Shown here one piece after another: positions 5,269-6,811 of a DNA stretch of 6,811 nt; the stretch's first letter is position 1; each line of letters starts with the position of its first letter. This stretch comes from Chloroflexota bacterium (GTDB lineage Bacteria > Chloroflexota > UBA6077 > JACCZL01). The notes beneath the pieces were generated by a model that was given only the letters and a program-made list of their open reading frames with translations, did no database searches and was not told the origin of the DNA. Made by a program: the position numbers and the translations under genes. Where the stretch lies: assembly GCA_013695975.1 (NCBI GenBank), contig JACCZL010000303.1, forward strand, positions 1 through 6,811, in the 5' to 3' direction.

Positions 5269-6811
5269 CTCGACCGAGACCGCGGTCCAGCTCTGCTGGA
5301 AGGCCGCGTGCGGGACGAAGCCCTTGACCGAGGGCAGGCTCGCGTGCGCCGCCGAGCGATGGCCGTAGATTGGCCCGGGCAGGTTCTCGACCCAGAGCGT
5401 CTGCACCTTCGAGTAGGCCGCCTTACGCTTCTCGCGATCGGCCGTCGTCGCGCCCTCGCGGATCGCGTCGACGTAGCCGGGAATCGACTCCGGGGTCAGT
5501 CCACCGACGTTCGCGGCCGTCGGCGGGTAGAGCAGGCCGGCGCTGTAGGTGAGGGCCGGATCGGCCGTCCCGCGTCCGGGGTAGTCGACCGCCACAGAGA
5601 AGTCGCGAGTCTGGTTCAGCCGCGCCGACCACTGGGCGATCTCGACCTCCTCGATGGCCGGCTGGTAGCCCACCGACGCGAACGCCGCCTGCAGGATCGT
5701 CGAGATTTGCTTGAACTCCGGATAGCCGATCGGGACCAGGAAGCTGAAGTCGAGTCCCTGGCCCTTCGGGAAGCCGGCCTGCTCGAGCAGTTGGCCCACC
5801 TTGTCGAGGTCGTACTTGTAAGCGTCCGCCGTCTTCGGCTCATAGGCCCAGTGCTTGTCGGTGAACGGGCTGTTGCCGACCGGGCTGCCGATGCCGGCCT
5901 GGAAGTTCTTGAAGAATGCCTCGCGATCGAGCGCCCAGCCGAGCGCCTGACGCGCCTCGAGCTTGTTGAAGGGCGGCTTGCGGATGTTGACGTAGGCGGC
6001 GAACGACTGCTCGGCCGGCGGGTTGAGCGTCACCACCACCCGCCGATCGGCTTGCAGCCGGGGGACCTCGAGCAGGGCAAAGTCGTAGACCATGTCTGCG
6101 TTGCCGGCCAGGAGCTGGGAGATGCGGGTCTGCATCTCGGTCACCGGCTTGAAGACGATCCGGTCGATTTTCGGCATCCTGGCCTGATCCCAGTAGCTCG
6201 TATTCCGCTCGATCACGATCCGGTCGTTGGGCACCCACTCGACGAATTTGAACGGCCCCGACCCGATCGGGTTCGTCTTGGCCAGGTCGGTGCCCATGCC
6301 CTTCGGGGTGATGTCGACGTAGGCGAGGGCCGGGATGATCTGGTTCTCGACGGTGTCCGTCTTGAGCTTCAGGTGTGTCTCGTCGACGATCTGGACGTCC
6401 TTGATCGGCGCCAGGAAGCCGCGCAGCCAGGAGCCGACCTGCTGATCGCGGATGCTGTCGAGCGTAAACTTCACGTCCTCGGCGGTGAGCCTTTCGCCGT
6501 TGTGGAAGCTGACCCCGCCTGGCAGCGTGACCAGCAAGCTGGTGTTGTTGTCGGTCCACTCGAACGACCTGGCCAGCTTTGGCTTGAACTCGAACGTCTC
6601 CGGGTCCTGGAACGAGAGCTGGTCGTAGACGTCGGTCTTGATGACCTTCCAGACGTTGAGCGTGCCGATCCAGGGGTGGAGGGTATTGATGTCGACGGAC
6701 TGGCTCACCGTGAGGGTGCCGCCCGGCTTCGGCTGCGCCGCCACGGGGGCTTGCTGGACCGCCGTCGGCTGCGCCGCGGGAGCGGCGGTCGGCTGCGCCG
6801 CGGGCTGGGCC
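5263..6811 (-). CDS. ABC transporter substrate-binding protein, SBP_bac_5 (DppA/OppA) family, 5' end off the window
   Basis: 515 codons are visible before the window edge; the frame is open at the edge, so the true start and export signal lie outside. A GTG at 6744 is in frame but sits in a low-complexity linker and would drop any signal sequence, so I do not take it as the start. The visible N-terminus is a repeating AAQPTA linker, as often follows a lipoprotein Cys. The mature domain begins at KPGGTLTVS. Family marks follow (residues from that GTG): GGVSFHNGERLTAEDVKF (76-93), NPIGSGPFKFVEWVPNDRI (158-176), then an RQALGWALDREAFF segment and a C-terminal lobe ending TAVSVER. It would capture a peptide or similar solute outside the membrane and deliver it to the two permeases encoded directly downstream. 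Family is certain; ligand unknown. Confidence 0.95.
   Translation of the reverse strand, partial: AQPAAQPTAAPAAQPTAVQQAPVAAQPKPGGTLTVSQSVDINTLHPWIGTLNVWKVIKTDVYDQLSFQDPETFEFKPKLARSFEWTDNNTSLLVTLPGGVSFHNGERLTAEDVKFTLDSIRDQQVGSWLRGFLAPIKDVQIVDETHLKLKTDTVENQIIPALAYVDITPKGMGTDLAKTNPIGSGPFKFVEWVPNDRIVIERNTSYWDQARMPKIDRIVFKPVTEMQTRISQLLAGNADMVYDFALLEVPRLQADRRVVVTLNPPAEQSFAAYVNIRKPPFNKLEARQALGWALDREAFFKNFQAGIGSPVGNSPFTDKHWAYEPKTADAYKYDLDKVGQLLEQAGFPKGQGLDFSFLVPIGYPEFKQISTILQAAFASVGYQPAIEEVEIAQWSARLNQTRDFSVAVDYPGRGTADPALTYSAGLLYPPTAANVGGLTPESIPGYVDAIREGATTADREKRKAAYSKVQTLWVENLPGPIYGHRSAAHASLPSVKGFVPHAAFQQSWTAVSVER
6730..6804 (-). repeat. Short in-frame repeats encoding an AAQP(T) linker in the binding protein
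   Basis: The 15-mer CGGCTGCGCCGCGGG (plus strand) occurs exactly at 6766-6780 and 6790-6804, 24 bp apart, and a shorter copy is at 6730-6741. All spacings are multiples of three, so they translate into repeated AAQP units rich in Ala, Pro, Gln and Thr. The repeats may continue past the window edge. Such tracts vary in copy number by slippage and serve as flexible tethers. Confidence 0.7.

Overview
The window is GC-rich, fully bacterial DNA with short intergenic gaps and strong Shine-Dalgarno sequences at some genes. Three features point to a high-GC Chloroflexota-type bacterium (Thermomicrobia-like), or less likely an actinobacterium. These are a secreted NBR1-type Ig domain, an F420-type luciferase-like oxidoreductase, and a GCTGAGCGCAGC-type palindromic dispersed repeat. 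This assignment is inference from gene content; no rRNA or other marker gene is present.

Layout. At the left edge (1-237, minus) is the 5' end of a gene for a membrane-anchored protein. It has one N-terminal hydrophobic helix followed by an Ala/Pro/Thr-rich linker, and its functional domain lies outside the window. A 244-bp divergent spacer follows, with a candidate sigma70-type promoter and a strong RBS that drive a zinc-dependent medium-chain dehydrogenase (482-1594, plus). After it come a small hairpin and a 128-bp imperfect inverted repeat (1613-1740) that looks like a MITE or REP-type element. The repeat has TGTTGCA/TGCAACA ends and a CGT triplet on each side. It abuts the 5' end of a small secreted lipoprotein-like gene with an NBR1-type Ig domain (to 2226, plus), whose start is unclear and possibly frameshifted.

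Everything from 2247 to the right edge is on the minus strand. Transcription order is: a DppA/OppA-family solute-binding protein (5263 to beyond 6811; N-terminus off the window), a DppB-type permease (4267-5229), a DppC-type permease (3341-4270, overlapping the former by ATGA), a 164-bp gap, then an LLM-class flavin/F420-dependent oxidoreductase (2247-3176). The first three form a peptide/nickel/opine-type ABC import operon. Its ATPase genes are not in the window. The oxidoreductase may be a downstream member or separately transcribed; a dyad and a candidate -10 box lie before it.

Most of the window is ordinary accessory metabolism and transport, and I see no convincing new multi-gene system. 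The parts most worth a second look are the 128-bp element and its effect on the lipoprotein gene, the bacterial NBR1-Ig lipoprotein, the intercistronic stem-loop before the DppB-type gene, and the truncated membrane-anchored protein at the left edge.
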